Shown one piece after another: positions 1 through 7,391 of a stretch of DNA of 14,346 bases (within the stretch, counting starts at the first letter, position 1; each line of letters begins with the position of its first letter). The notes beneath the pieces were generated by a model. That model searched no databases and had not been told where the DNA came from. It was given only the letters and a program-made list of their open reading frames with translations. This DNA is from Clostridia bacterium. GTDB lineage: Bacteria; Bacillota; Clostridia; Oscillospirales; Acutalibacteraceae. A program made the translations under genes and the position numbers. The stretch covers positions 1-14,346 of the forward strand of contig CAADUC010000111.1 in NCBI GenBank assembly GCA_900752115.1, written 5' to 3'.

Positions 1-405
1 GAGCTGGCCGCACAGGCGGGCGGCAGGGCGAAAAAGCTTGCAGTCGGCGGCGGATTTCATTCTCCGTTTATGGAGGAGGCGTCCGAGGCGTTTCGTAAAG
101 AGCTTGACCGTGCAGGTGTCGGAATGCCTCGCATCCCGGTCTATGGCAACCGCACCGCTGCTCCGTACAGCGAAGAGAGGGAGGCCATGCTCGCCGAGCA
201 GATGAAAAATCCGGTCCTTTGGACAAAGACGATTGAGAGAATGGCGGCTGACGGCGTCGATACCTTTATTGAGGTCGGTCCCGGTAAAACGCTCTCCGGC
301 TTGGTGAAGAGAATCCTGCCGCAGGCTGTCGTATGCCGTGTGGAGGATGCTGCCACTTTGGAGGAGACACTCCGTACGCTGCAGGAAACAGGAGGACAGG
401 AATGA
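1..405 (+). CDS. fabD: Malonyl-CoA:ACP transacylase FabD (C-terminal part, 5' end outside window)
   Basis: The frame is open from base 1, and 134 codons precede the TGA at 403-405. FabD moves the malonyl group from malonyl-CoA to the ACP phosphopantetheine thiol, supplying the extender unit for the cytosolic type II fatty-acid synthase. The fragment begins just before the GGFHSPFM motif, whose histidine (codon 58-60) corresponds to the catalytic His of the Ser-His pair. Later, EVGPGKTLSGLVKRI matches the usual C-terminal glycine motif of the family. About 114 residues follow the His, close to the normal FabD tail. The GHSLGE nucleophile Ser is upstream and not visible. The stop overlaps the fabG start as ATGA, so the two are probably translationally coupled. 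Function is secure from motif plus operon context; only the N-terminus is missing. Confidence 0.93.
   Translation, partial: ELAAQAGGRAKKLAVGGGFHSPFMEEASEAFRKELDRAGVGMPRIPVYGNRTAAPYSEEREAMLAEQMKNPVLWTKTIERMAADGVDTFIEVGPGKTLSGLVKRILPQAVVCRVEDAATLEETLRTLQETGGQE
391..395 (+). promoter_or_regulatory. Ribosome binding site for fabG
   Basis: GGAGG lies inside the last codons of fabD, six bases before the ATG at 402. It decides the fabG start: an in-frame ATG at 333 would add 23 residues that overlap fabD and do not resemble an SDR N-terminus. Confidence 0.8.
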
Positions 406-1148
406 AGTCGCTGGAAAATAAAACAGTCCTTGTTACCGGGGGCTCTAGAGGAATTGGCCGCGCCATTGCACTGGCCATGGCGGAAGAGGGCGCAAATGTC
501 GCCGTCCTTTTTGCCGGAAACCGTGCTGCTGCTGATCAGACAGCCGCCGAGATCGCCGAAAAAGGAGTAAAGGTCGCCGTGTATCAGTGCGACGTTGCAA
601 GCTGTGAGGAAACGGAAAATACCGTGAAGGCGATTCTCGAAGAATTCGGCCAAGTTGATATTTTGGTCAACAACGCCGGCATCGTGCGCGACGGACTTCT
701 TCTGCGGATGAAGGAGGAGGATTTCGACGCAGTCCTCAATACCAATCTCAAGGGTGCGTATCACATGATCCGCCACCTGTATTCCCATATGATGCGCCGG
801 AAGTCCGGGCGCATTATCAATATCAGTTCCGTGGTCGGTCTGATGGGCAACGCCGCCCAGGCGAATTACGCCGCTGCGAAGGCAGGACTCGTCGGCCTGA
901 CCAAGAGTACCGCCAAAGAGCTTGCCAGCCGCGGTGTTACCTGCAATGCGATTGCTCCCGGTTATATTCAGTCGGATATGACGGATGCGCTGCCTGAGAA
1001 AGCCAAGGAAGCGATTTCCTCTCAGATTCCGATGAAGCACACCGGCCTGCCGCAGGATGTGGCTAATCTGGCTGTTTTCCTGGCCGGCCCCGGCGCCTCC
1101 TACATCACCGGAGAGGTGATCCGCGTGGACGGCGGCCTCGCCATGTAA
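402..1148 (+). CDS. fabG: 3-oxoacyl-ACP reductase FabG
   Basis: A 248-residue short-chain dehydrogenase/reductase, the usual FabG length. It reduces 3-ketoacyl-ACP to (R)-3-hydroxyacyl-ACP with NADPH in the cytosol, the first reduction of each elongation cycle. The Rossmann motif TGGSRGIG is at residues 12-19 and NNAG at about 90-93. The catalytic tetrad is N115 (in NTNLKG), S143 (ISSVVG), Y156 and K160 (YAAAK). QANYAAAKAGLVGLTKS and the C-terminal ITGEVIRVDGGLAM are classic FabG signatures. The start is chosen from the GGAGG at 391-395 and the ATGA overlap with fabD. Nothing is degenerate. A generic SDR would be hard to exclude from sequence alone, but the position between fabD and fabF makes FabG the clear call. 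Confidence 0.96.
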   Translation: MKSLENKTVLVTGGSRGIGRAIALAMAEEGANVAVLFAGNRAAADQTAAEIAEKGVKVAVYQCDVASCEETENTVKAILEEFGQVDILVNNAGIVRDGLLLRMKEEDFDAVLNTNLKGAYHMIRHLYSHMMRRKSGRIINISSVVGLMGNAAQANYAAAKAGLVGLTKSTAKELASRGVTCNAIAPGYIQSDMTDALPEKAKEAISSQIPMKHTGLPQDVANLAVFLAGPGASYITGEVIRVDGGLAM

Positions 1149-1182
1149 TGATATCCACTCGGGACGAGAAAGGAAGGACGAA

Positions 1183-2415
1183 ATGAGAAGAGTAGTCGTA
1201 ACCGGTATGGGGGCCGTTACCCCTGTCGGCAATCACCTGGAAGAGTATTGGAACTCCCTCGTTGAGGGAGTTTGCGGCGTGGATTTCATCACCCGCTTCG
1301 ACGTTTCCGATAAAAAAGTAAAGGTCGCGGCTGAAGTCAAGAACTTCGACCCGCTGGAGTATTTTGAGAAGAGCGAGCTGCGCAAGAACGACCTCTTCGT
1401 GCAGTACGCTGTCGCCGCAGCAACGCAGGCGATGAACGACAGCAAACTTGCCGGCACAGTGGAGCCCGAGCGCCTCGGCGTCTACATCGGCAGCGGCATT
1501 GGCGGTATTCTGACGACGACGGAAAACAGCGATAAGCTCTGTCAGGGAGCGAAGCGTGTTTCTCCCTTTATGGTACCGATGATGATTTCCAATATGGCTT
1601 CCGGAACCGTCTCTATCCGCTTCGAGGCCAAGGGGCCGACGCTTCCGATTGGGACGGCTTCCGCCACCTCGAGTCACGCCATCGGTGAGGCCTACCGTGC
1701 TATCCGTCACGGTTACGCGGATGCGATTCTTGCGGGCGGATCGGAGGCTGCTGTGTGCAATCTGACGCTTGCAGGCTTTACAAGCTGCATGGCGCTTACG
1801 GCAAACAATGATCCTAAAACAGCCTGCCGTCCCTTTGACAAGAACCGTGACGGCTTTGTGATGGGAGAAGGCGCAGGCGTCGTGGTTCTCGAGGAGTATG
1901 AGCATGCTGTCGCGCGCGGCGCAAAGATCTACGGTGAGGTATGCGGCTATGGCAATACCTCGGACGCCTACCATGTGACCGCCCCTGATCCGGAGGCCGG
2001 CGGCATCACGCGTGCCATCCGTCTTGCGATGGAGGAGGCGGGGGTGCAGGCTGATGAACACACCTATGTCAATGCACACGGCACAAGCACACAGCTCAAC
2101 GATAAGAGTGAGACGCTTGCATTCCATCAGGCTTTTGGTGAAGCGGCAGAAAAGGTGGCTATCAGCAGTACGAAGAGCATGACGGGCCATATGCTCGGCG
2201 CAGCCGGTGCCGTGGAGGCAATCGCCTGTCTGAAAGCTCTCGAAACAGGAATTGTCCCGCCTACCGTTGGTTTGCAGGAAGCGGATCCGGACTGTGATCT
2301 TGATTATACGCCCGGTACTGCGAAGCGTATGGATGTGAAGACGGCCCTTTCCACCTCTCTCGGATTTGGCGGGCATAACGCCTGCCTTGTATTTCGCAAA
2401 TGGGAGGAGATGTAA
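1183..2415 (+). CDS. fabF: 3-oxoacyl-ACP synthase II (FabF-like), active-site Cys replaced by Ser
   Basis: A 410-residue KAS II-type condensing enzyme of normal length, preceded by AGGAAGG five bases before the ATG. FabF normally condenses acyl-ACP with malonyl-ACP, releasing CO2, with the acyl chain held on a cysteine. The fold markers are present: VVVTGMGAVTPVGN at the N-terminus, GSGIGGI, H299 in NAHGTST, K331 and H336 in KSMTGH, and F395 in GFGGHN. The nucleophile site, however, reads GTASATSS, so residue 160 is Ser (TCC) where E. coli FabF has Cys163. The spacing to both histidines matches the family, so the alignment is unambiguous. If real, the enzyme may be a poor condensing enzyme, a Ser-nucleophile variant or a malonyl-ACP decarboxylase; a sequencing error is also possible. 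It is the third fab gene in the operon, and a ribosome binding site for accB lies in its last codons. Confidence 0.93.
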   Translation: MRRVVVTGMGAVTPVGNHLEEYWNSLVEGVCGVDFITRFDVSDKKVKVAAEVKNFDPLEYFEKSELRKNDLFVQYAVAAATQAMNDSKLAGTVEPERLGVYIGSGIGGILTTTENSDKLCQGAKRVSPFMVPMMISNMASGTVSIRFEAKGPTLPIGTASATSSHAIGEAYRAIRHGYADAILAGGSEAAVCNLTLAGFTSCMALTANNDPKTACRPFDKNRDGFVMGEGAGVVVLEEYEHAVARGAKIYGEVCGYGNTSDAYHVTAPDPEAGGITRAIRLAMEEAGVQADEHTYVNAHGTSTQLNDKSETLAFHQAFGEAAEKVAISSTKSMTGHMLGAAGAVEAIACLKALETGIVPPTVGLQEADPDCDLDYTPGTAKRMDVKTALSTSLGFGGHNACLVFRKWEEM

Positions 2416-2418
2416 CAA

Positions 2419-2883
2419 ATGACGGAATATAAACTCAATGCCGTTAAGTTCCTTGCTGAACTGATGGAGGCAAATGGTCTGACTTCCCTCGAGGTCAAGG
2501 ATGCCGAGCTTGAGGTAAAGCTGCGGCGTCAGCAGATATTTGCGGATACATTCCCCGCGCCTGCCGTTACAGTCCCCGCCGCCGTTCCGGCTCCGGTCCC
2601 GGCTGAATCTCCTGTCCAGCAGGAGAACAATGTGGTGGATTTTAACAATGTTACAGAACTCAAGAGCCCTATGGTCGGCACCGTTTACGTTTCTCCGACG
2701 CCTGGCGCAGAGCCGTATGTGAAGCCTGGAGATAAGGTGAAGAAGGGACAGGTGCTTTGCATCATTGAGGCCATGAAGCTGATGAATGAATATACCGCCC
2801 CGCAGGACGGTGAGGTGGTAGACGTCTGCATCCATGACGGAGAATTGGTTGAATATGGCCAGTGTCTTTTTAAGCTGTATTGA
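2419..2883 (+). CDS. accB: Biotin carboxyl carrier protein of acetyl-CoA carboxylase
   Basis: A 154-residue AccB/BCCP. The biotin carried here is carboxylated by AccC and then delivers CO2 to acetyl-CoA on the AccA-AccD carboxyltransferase. Residues 1-40 form the N-terminal segment. Residues 46-70 are a Pro/Ala/Val-rich flexible linker, and the biotinyl domain runs from about 80 to 154. The biotinylation motif is EAMKLMNEY, a common Firmicute variant of EAMKM, so K120 is the predicted modified lysine. The start ATG sits three bases after the fabF stop. GGAGG at 2403-2407 lies within the end of fabF with an 11-nt spacer, implying coupled translation. Length and motif are complete, and the fabF-accB-fabZ order supports the call. 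Confidence 0.96.
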   Translation: MTEYKLNAVKFLAELMEANGLTSLEVKDAELEVKLRRQQIFADTFPAPAVTVPAAVPAPVPAESPVQQENNVVDFNNVTELKSPMVGTVYVSPTPGAEPYVKPGDKVKKGQVLCIIEAMKLMNEYTAPQDGEVVDVCIHDGELVEYGQCLFKLY

Positions 2884-2901
2884 TAAGGGAGAAATAAGAT
2901 T

Positions 2902-3315
2902 ATGAATCGTGAAGATATCAAGAAGCTGATCCCGCACCGGGAGCCGATGCTGCTTGTGGACGAAGCGTCTGTGAACGAAGACCATGTCGCTATCGGCCGC
3001 TATACGGTTCGTGGAGACGAATGGTTTCTGCAGGGACATTTCCCTGGGAATCCGGTTGTACCCGGCGTTGTCCTGTGTGAAATGATGGGGCAGACCTGCT
3101 GCGTGCTGCTCGCGGATCAAATTGTGGGAACTACACCCTATTTTACGGGAATTGATAAGGTGAAGTTCCGCAACTCCGTCGTTCCGGGAGATACCATTGA
3201 AATGCATTGCTCGATTAAGCGATCGCTCCGTTCGTTCTATTTCACGGAATGCGCGGCTTACGTCAACGGTAAGCTCTGCGCGAGCGGAGAACTCAGCTTT
3301 GCACTGGTAAAATAA
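2902..3315 (+). CDS. fabZ: 3-hydroxyacyl-ACP dehydratase FabZ
   Basis: A 137-residue hot-dog-fold dehydratase of typical FabZ length. It removes water from (R)-3-hydroxyacyl-ACP to give trans-2-enoyl-ACP. The N-terminal PHREPMLLVDE is the FabZ substrate-entry motif. The catalytic pair lies in HFPGNPVVPG, with H46, and in the following helix CEMMGQ, with E60. AAGGGAG at 2885-2891, ten bases before the ATG, supports the start. No FabA-type features are seen, and no isomerase for unsaturated fatty-acid synthesis (FabM, FabN) lies in the window, so how this organism makes unsaturated chains cannot be told here. The position between accB and accC is the conserved one in streptococcal and clostridial fab clusters. 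Confidence 0.95.
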   Translation: MNREDIKKLIPHREPMLLVDEASVNEDHVAIGRYTVRGDEWFLQGHFPGNPVVPGVVLCEMMGQTCCVLLADQIVGTTPYFTGIDKVKFRNSVVPGDTIEMHCSIKRSLRSFYFTECAAYVNGKLCASGELSFALVK

Positions 3316-3335
3316 ACAGGGAAGGGGGACGCTCT

Positions 3336-4670
3336 GTGTTCTCAAAAATTTTGATAGCCAATCGCGGGGAGATCGCGGTGCGCATCATTCGTGCGTGCAA
3401 GGAAATGGGGATCGCGACGGTCGCGGTTTTCAGCGAGGCTGACAGAGACGCCCTGCACGTCAGTCTGGCGGATGAAAGTATCTGCATCGGACCGGCGCGC
3501 GTACAGGACAGTTATCTGAACATGACGGCTATCCTGTCTGCGGCAGTGGAGACGAAAGCGCAGGCGATTCATCCCGGATATGGACTTTTGAGCGAAAACG
3601 CCCGTTTTGCGGAGTTGTGTGAAAAATGCAGCATCACATTTATCGGCCCCTCCTCACGTCTTATTTCACTGCTGGGCGATAAGGATCAGGCGAAACGTAC
3701 GATGCGTGACGCCGGAGTTCCTGTCGTGCCGGGCTGTGATCTGGTGCCGGACGTAGAGACCGCACAGCGTGAGGCGGAAAAAATCGGTTTTCCGCTTCTT
3801 GTCAAGGCCAGAGCGGGGGGCGGAGGACGAGGAATCCGTTTGGTGTCCAAACCCTCCGAGGTGGAAGCAGCTTTTCTCGCATCCTCTTCGGAGGCCCAAA
3901 GTGCTTTCGGCGACGGCGCCTGCTATATGGAGCGTTTTCTGAAGCCTGTCAAACACATTGAAATGCAGATCCTTTGTGACAGGCATGGAAACGTTGTGTG
4001 TCTTGGCGAACGTGACTGCTCCATCCAGAGGAAGAACCAGAAACTGCTGGAGGAAAGCCCCTCGCCGTTTGTGACGCCGGAACTGAGGGCGAACATGATG
4101 GATGCCGCCGGAAAAGTGGCGCGCGCCGTTCATTATGACAGTGTCGGTACCATCGAATTTTTGGTAGACCGGGACCGAAATTTCTATTTCATGGAAATGA
4201 ATACACGCTTGCAGGTAGAACATCCTGTCACGGAGCTTGTGACGGGGATCGATCTTGTGAAATGGCAGATTCGCGTCGCAGCTGGTCTGGAGCTTCCGTT
4301 TGCCCAGGAGGATATTCGCCTCGACGGTCATTCCATTGAGTGTCGGATTAACGCGGAGGATCCCTCCAATCATTTTGCCCCGAGCTGCGGAAGGATCAGT
4401 CTGCTTCACACGCCGGGAGGGCCCTGGGTTCGTTTCGATACGGCTCTGTATCAGGATTATCTGGTACCGCCGTATTACGATTCGCTGCTTGGAAAGCTGA
4501 TTGTCCGCGCACAGACCAGGGAAGAGGCGATCCGCAAGATGCGGGCCGCCCTGTGTGAGCTTGTAATCGAGGGGGTCCACCATACGGCGGATCTTCATCT
4601 CGATCTTCTGGAAACACCGGAATTCCGTGCAGGAACCTATACCACTGATTTCATGGAGAAAAGAGGGTAA
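3336..4670 (+). CDS. accC: Biotin carboxylase subunit of acetyl-CoA carboxylase
   Basis: A 444-residue ATP-grasp biotin carboxylase, close to the 449 residues of E. coli AccC. It carboxylates the biotin on AccB using ATP and bicarbonate. Domains in order are the N-terminal preATP-grasp domain (1-115, starting FSKILIANRGEIA), the ATP-grasp domain (about 116-325) and the C-terminal domain (about 330-444). Matching catalytic residues are K116, K157 next to the glycine loop RAGGGGRG, E274, E287, R291 and E295 in EMNTRLQVEHPVTE, and R337 in ECRINAEDP. The start is GTG, supported by the run AGGGGG at 3323-3328 and by the fact that residue 2 onward matches the conserved N-terminus. The absence of a biotinyl domain separates it from pyruvate or propionyl-CoA carboxylases. 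AccD follows after three bases. Confidence 0.96.
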   Translation: MFSKILIANRGEIAVRIIRACKEMGIATVAVFSEADRDALHVSLADESICIGPARVQDSYLNMTAILSAAVETKAQAIHPGYGLLSENARFAELCEKCSITFIGPSSRLISLLGDKDQAKRTMRDAGVPVVPGCDLVPDVETAQREAEKIGFPLLVKARAGGGGRGIRLVSKPSEVEAAFLASSSEAQSAFGDGACYMERFLKPVKHIEMQILCDRHGNVVCLGERDCSIQRKNQKLLEESPSPFVTPELRANMMDAAGKVARAVHYDSVGTIEFLVDRDRNFYFMEMNTRLQVEHPVTELVTGIDLVKWQIRVAAGLELPFAQEDIRLDGHSIECRINAEDPSNHFAPSCGRISLLHTPGGPWVRFDTALYQDYLVPPYYDSLLGKLIVRAQTREEAIRKMRAALCELVIEGVHHTADLHLDLLETPEFRAGTYTTDFMEKRG

Positions 4671-4673
4671 GCC

Positions 4674-5552
4674 ATGCTGAACAAGATGAATTTCAAGAAA
4701 AACAGGAATCAGCTTGAGGGCTACAATCCTTCTCTGGATGAAGCGTCTCCCAGTGTGCCGGACGCCCTTTTCAACAAATGCCCTGAATGCGGAAGGGTAT
4801 CGCTTTCCTCGGAGCTCAGTGAGAATTTTCTCGTTTGTCCCAAATGCGGGTATCACATCCGGATTCCCGCCAGAAAGAGGCTGCATGTACTGTGCGACGA
4901 GGGTTCCTTTCAGGAATGGGATTCCGGGATTTACAGCAAGGATCCCCTTTCCTTTCCCGGCTATGCGGTCAAGCTTAAGAGCAGCCGTCTGAAAAGCCGG
5001 GAGACCTCTGCGGTCATTACGGGTCAGGGGAAAATCGGAGGGATGGACTGCGCGCTGTTCGCCATGGAGGGACAATTCATGATGGGCAGTATGGGATCCG
5101 CCGTGGGGGAAAAGGTTACGCGGGTTTTTGAGCGCGCATTGGAACGGCGTCTGCCTGTGATCGGGTTTACCGTTTCGGGAGGCGCCAGAATGCAGGAAGG
5201 GATTCTCTCCCTGATGCAGATGGCTAAAACAAGCGGTGCTGTCAAACGTCACAGCGACGCCGGACTTCTCTATGTCACTGTTTTGACGAATCCTACCACC
5301 GGCGGCGTTACAGCGAGTTTTGCCATGGAGGGCGACATTATTCTGGCTGAGCCGGGGGCTCTTGTCGGATTTGCCGGTCCTCGTGTCATAGAGCAAACCA
5401 TGCGGCAGAAGCTTCCCAAAGGTTTTCAGAGCGCTGAGTTTCTCATGGAAAAGGGGTTTCTTGACGGCGTTGTTCCCCGTTCGGAAATGAAGGCCAGATT
5501 AATCACCATCCTGCGTCTGCACAAAGGAGGATGCTCTTATGGATCCGTATAA
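4674..5552 (+). CDS. accD: Acetyl-CoA carboxylase carboxyltransferase subunit beta
   Basis: A 292-residue carboxyltransferase beta subunit. With AccA it transfers CO2 from carboxybiotin to acetyl-CoA, giving malonyl-CoA. The N-terminal four-cysteine zinc finger is intact (C36, C39, C55, C58: CPECG and CPKCG), followed by a crotonase-like carboxyltransferase domain with [10 protein letters not shown] at 167-176 and [17 protein letters not shown] at about 205-221. The start ATG follows the accC stop by three bases with AGAGGG upstream; a second in-frame ATG at 4686 is a possible alternative. Its last 14 bases overlap the start of accA in a different frame, so the two subunits are probably made in equal amounts by coupled translation. 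This is an overlap, not a fusion. Confidence 0.96.
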   Translation: MLNKMNFKKNRNQLEGYNPSLDEASPSVPDALFNKCPECGRVSLSSELSENFLVCPKCGYHIRIPARKRLHVLCDEGSFQEWDSGIYSKDPLSFPGYAVKLKSSRLKSRETSAVITGQGKIGGMDCALFAMEGQFMMGSMGSAVGEKVTRVFERALERRLPVIGFTVSGGARMQEGILSLMQMAKTSGAVKRHSDAGLLYVTVLTNPTTGGVTASFAMEGDIILAEPGALVGFAGPRVIEQTMRQKLPKGFQSAEFLMEKGFLDGVVPRSEMKARLITILRLHKGGCSYGSV

Positions 5553-6315
5553 GCGTCTGCAGCTTGCGAGAAAAAACGGGCGTCCCAGCGGGCGCTTTTA
5601 CATCGAAAATATTCTCACTGATTTTGTGGAACTCCACGGAGATCGCCGTTACAGTGACGATCCGGCTATTATGGCCGGCATTGGTTTTTTATGCGGCCAT
5701 CCGGTCACTGTGATTGCCCATGAAAAGGGTGGAGATATCAAAGACAAGGTCCATCGGAATTTTGGCTCCGCCAATCCGGAAGGGTACCGCAAGGCACTCC
5801 GTCAAATGAAGCTTGCGGAAAAATTCGGCCGCCCCGTTCTCTGCTTCGTGGATACCGCCGGCGCGTTTGCCGGGATGGGAGCGGAGGAACGCGGACAAGG
5901 TCAGGCCATTGCGGAAAACCTGATGGAAATGATGACGCTGAAGGTGCCGATCGTTTCTGTGTTTGTTGGAGAAGGCGGCAGCGGGGGCGCGCTTGCGCTG
6001 GCTGTGGCAGATCAGGTTTGGATGTTGGAAAACTCTGTTTATTCCGTGATCAGCCCGGAAGGCTGCGCGAGCATTTTGTGGAAGGACGCTTCAAAGGTGA
6101 AGGAAGCCTGCTCTTGCCTGAAAATGACGGCGGAGGATCTTCTGGAAATGGGCGTGATTGAAAAGGTCATTCCGGAAACACAGCCGGAAGCGGTTTGCGA
6201 AACACTCAAGGCTCAGATTGATATGGCGTTCAGCGAGCTTTCCGCCATGACTCCGGAGGAAAGATGCGAGAGGAGATATCAGCGGTTCCGTAAGCTGGGG
6301 GTGTTCGGGGAATGA
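5539..6315 (+). CDS. accA: Acetyl-CoA carboxylase carboxyltransferase subunit alpha
   Basis: A 258-residue carboxyltransferase alpha subunit, shorter than the 319 residues of E. coli AccA mainly at the N-terminus, as in many Firmicutes. It pairs with AccD to form the carboxyltransferase. Motifs seen are [13 protein letters not shown] near the start, [11 protein letters not shown] at 115-125, [10 protein letters not shown] at 144-153 and [16 protein letters not shown] at 168-183. The segment that usually reads DTPGAYPG is DTAGAFAG here (105-112), a mild deviation. AAAGGAGG at 5523-5530 lies eight bases before the ATG. A competing ATG at 5531 is in another frame and gives only a short shadow reading frame. 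The stop overlaps the next gene as ATGA. Confidence 0.95.
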   Translation: MDPYKRLQLARKNGRPSGRFYIENILTDFVELHGDRRYSDDPAIMAGIGFLCGHPVTVIAHEKGGDIKDKVHRNFGSANPEGYRKALRQMKLAEKFGRPVLCFVDTAGAFAGMGAEERGQGQAIAENLMEMMTLKVPIVSVFVGEGGSGGALALAVADQVWMLENSVYSVISPEGCASILWKDASKVKEACSCLKMTAEDLLEMGVIEKVIPETQPEAVCETLKAQIDMAFSELSAMTPEERCERRYQRFRKLGVFGE

Positions 6316-7136
6316 TCGCGATTGTCACAGACAGCACAGCCTGTCTGACTCAAACGGAAGCCCGGAATTGGAATGTGTTCGTTGTTCCGCACGAATACAG
6401 GCTTGACGGAAATCTGTATACAGAAACCTTTGACGGGGAAAACGGAGCTTATTCCAGCGTGCTCCGCAGAAGCAGGGAGCGTATTTCCCTCCAGGCTTCG
6501 GAGGATCGGTTTTATCATCTGTTCCGCAGTCTCAGAAGCCGTGGAATGGAAGTTCTCTGCACGGTAATATCTTCCCGTCTCAGCGGAGCCTATTCCGCTG
6601 CGCTTACGGCGGCCCAAAGAGCAGGCGGTGGAATTGAGGTTGTGGATTCCCATTTGACTGCCGGTGGGTTGTATTTGCTGGTGTCCCGTTTGCGCGAGGA
6701 AGTGGAAAAAAGGCGTTTGGATCTGGCCTCGGCCAAACAGTTCTGCGAGGAAGCCCGCGGCCGAATCGGCGTTGTTTTTTCCGTAGAAAATATGGAGGCG
6801 CTCCGCAAAAGCCGTCGAATTGGGTTTGTACGTCAATCTGTCAATGCCATTCTGAACCGGCGTCCCATTCTGCTGCTTCAAAAAGGCGCTATTGTCAGCT
6901 GCGGGTTGGCTCGCGGCTGGCAGGAAAGGATGGAGCAGCTGACAGCACGCATTCCCCAAAATGCGGAACGGTTGGTGGTACAGTACTACGAACAGAAAAA
7001 AGAAGCTATCCTTCTTGCTTCAGAGCTCAAGCGGCGTTTTTGTGTTCCGCAGATTCTCCTGAGGGAAATTGGACCTGTTTTGAGCATCCATATCGGCGAG
7101 GACGCTCTGGCTGTTTCCTGGGAAGTAAATATTTAA
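6312..7136 (+). CDS. DegV-family fatty-acid-binding protein (FakB-like)
   Basis: A 274-residue DegV-family protein, near the usual 280. In characterised relatives (FakB) the protein binds a fatty acid and presents it to the kinase FakA, which makes acyl-phosphate for phospholipid synthesis. Family marks are [11 protein letters not shown] at the N-terminus, [13 protein letters not shown] at 85-97 and H260 in the C-terminal [11 protein letters not shown], the position of the carboxylate-contacting His. The usual TSQPS stretch is SLQAS (59-63), with Ser where FakB has Thr, and GP after the His is GE. R201 fits the conserved arginine. No signal peptide or membrane segment is seen. It overlaps accA by ATGA and is the last gene before the terminator. 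Family assignment is sure; fatty acid as ligand is inferred from family and operon. Confidence 0.88.
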   Translation: MIAIVTDSTACLTQTEARNWNVFVVPHEYRLDGNLYTETFDGENGAYSSVLRRSRERISLQASEDRFYHLFRSLRSRGMEVLCTVISSRLSGAYSAALTAAQRAGGGIEVVDSHLTAGGLYLLVSRLREEVEKRRLDLASAKQFCEEARGRIGVVFSVENMEALRKSRRIGFVRQSVNAILNRRPILLLQKGAIVSCGLARGWQERMEQLTARIPQNAERLVVQYYEQKKEAILLASELKRRFCVPQILLREIGPVLSIHIGEDALAVSWEVNI

Positions 7137-7145
7137 AAATGTTTG

Positions 7146-7180
7146 ACCGGCCCGGTGCTTATCAGGGCCGGTTTTTCTTT
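7146..7180 (+). terminator. Rho-independent terminator of the fab/acc operon
   Basis: A perfect 8-bp GC-rich stem (ACCGGCCC at 7146-7153 with GGGCCGGT at 7165-7172) encloses an 11-nt loop and runs straight into TTTTTCTTT. It begins nine bases after the degV stop, so degV is the last gene of the fatty-acid operon. Confidence 0.92.
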
Positions 7181-7203
7181 GCTTGGAACGACAGATTTCC
7201 GCA

Positions 7204-7232
7204 TTGTGTTTTTTTACTGTATGTGGTAAAAT
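7204..7232 (+). promoter_or_regulatory. Candidate promoter for the DUF362 gene
   Basis: A TTGTGT -35-like hexamer (7204-7209) is spaced 17 bases from TAAAAT (7227-7232). TGG precedes the latter, making an extended -10. It lies downstream of the operon terminator in an AT-richer stretch. Transcription would start near 7239, leaving a leader of about 150 nt before the ATG at 7392. I see no strong operator or riboswitch in that leader. Confidence 0.5.
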
Positions 7233-7379
7233 ATGGTTATCTGCATCAGACAAAGCACAAGATACAGAATTTCCTTTCGGGATGCGGCCTTTGGGCGTTT
7301 TCAGAAGCTTCTCGCTTTGCCTGAACAATTGAGCGGGGTAAAACGCCGGACAGGCCGGTTTGCCGGGGGACAAAAAGTT

Positions 7380-7384
7380 GGAGG
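7380..7384 (+). promoter_or_regulatory. Ribosome binding site for the DUF362 gene
   Basis: GGAGG lies seven bases before the ATG at 7392. It decides the start against an in-frame ATG at 7233, which would add 53 residues unlike the family, overlapping the promoter and lacking a ribosome binding site. Confidence 0.8.
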
Positions 7385-7391
7385 ATCGCGT

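Noticed and set aside
1183..2415. FabF as a KSQ-type decarboxylase.
   Set aside because: KSQ domains have Gln at the nucleophile position; this protein has Ser, so that class name does not apply even though decarboxylase activity remains possible.
1105..3345. A 746-codon open frame on the minus strand, and other long minus-strand frames (for example 3666-5396, 7020-8624, 9993-11690, 11918-13270).
   Set aside because: They lie opposite well-supported + strand genes, have low-complexity His/Arg/Leu-rich translations with no recognisable domains, and lack ribosome binding sites. They are by-products of codon bias on the coding strand.
5531..5713. Short open frame starting at the ATG just after AAAGGAGG.
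   Set aside because: It has no spacing from the Shine-Dalgarno sequence and overlaps the conserved accA N-terminus in another frame. The ATG at 5539 is eight bases from the site and gives AccA.
4674..6315. A possible AccD-AccA fusion or frameshift.
   Set aside because: The genes overlap by 14 nt in different frames, each with its own stop, start and ribosome binding site. This is ordinary translational coupling.
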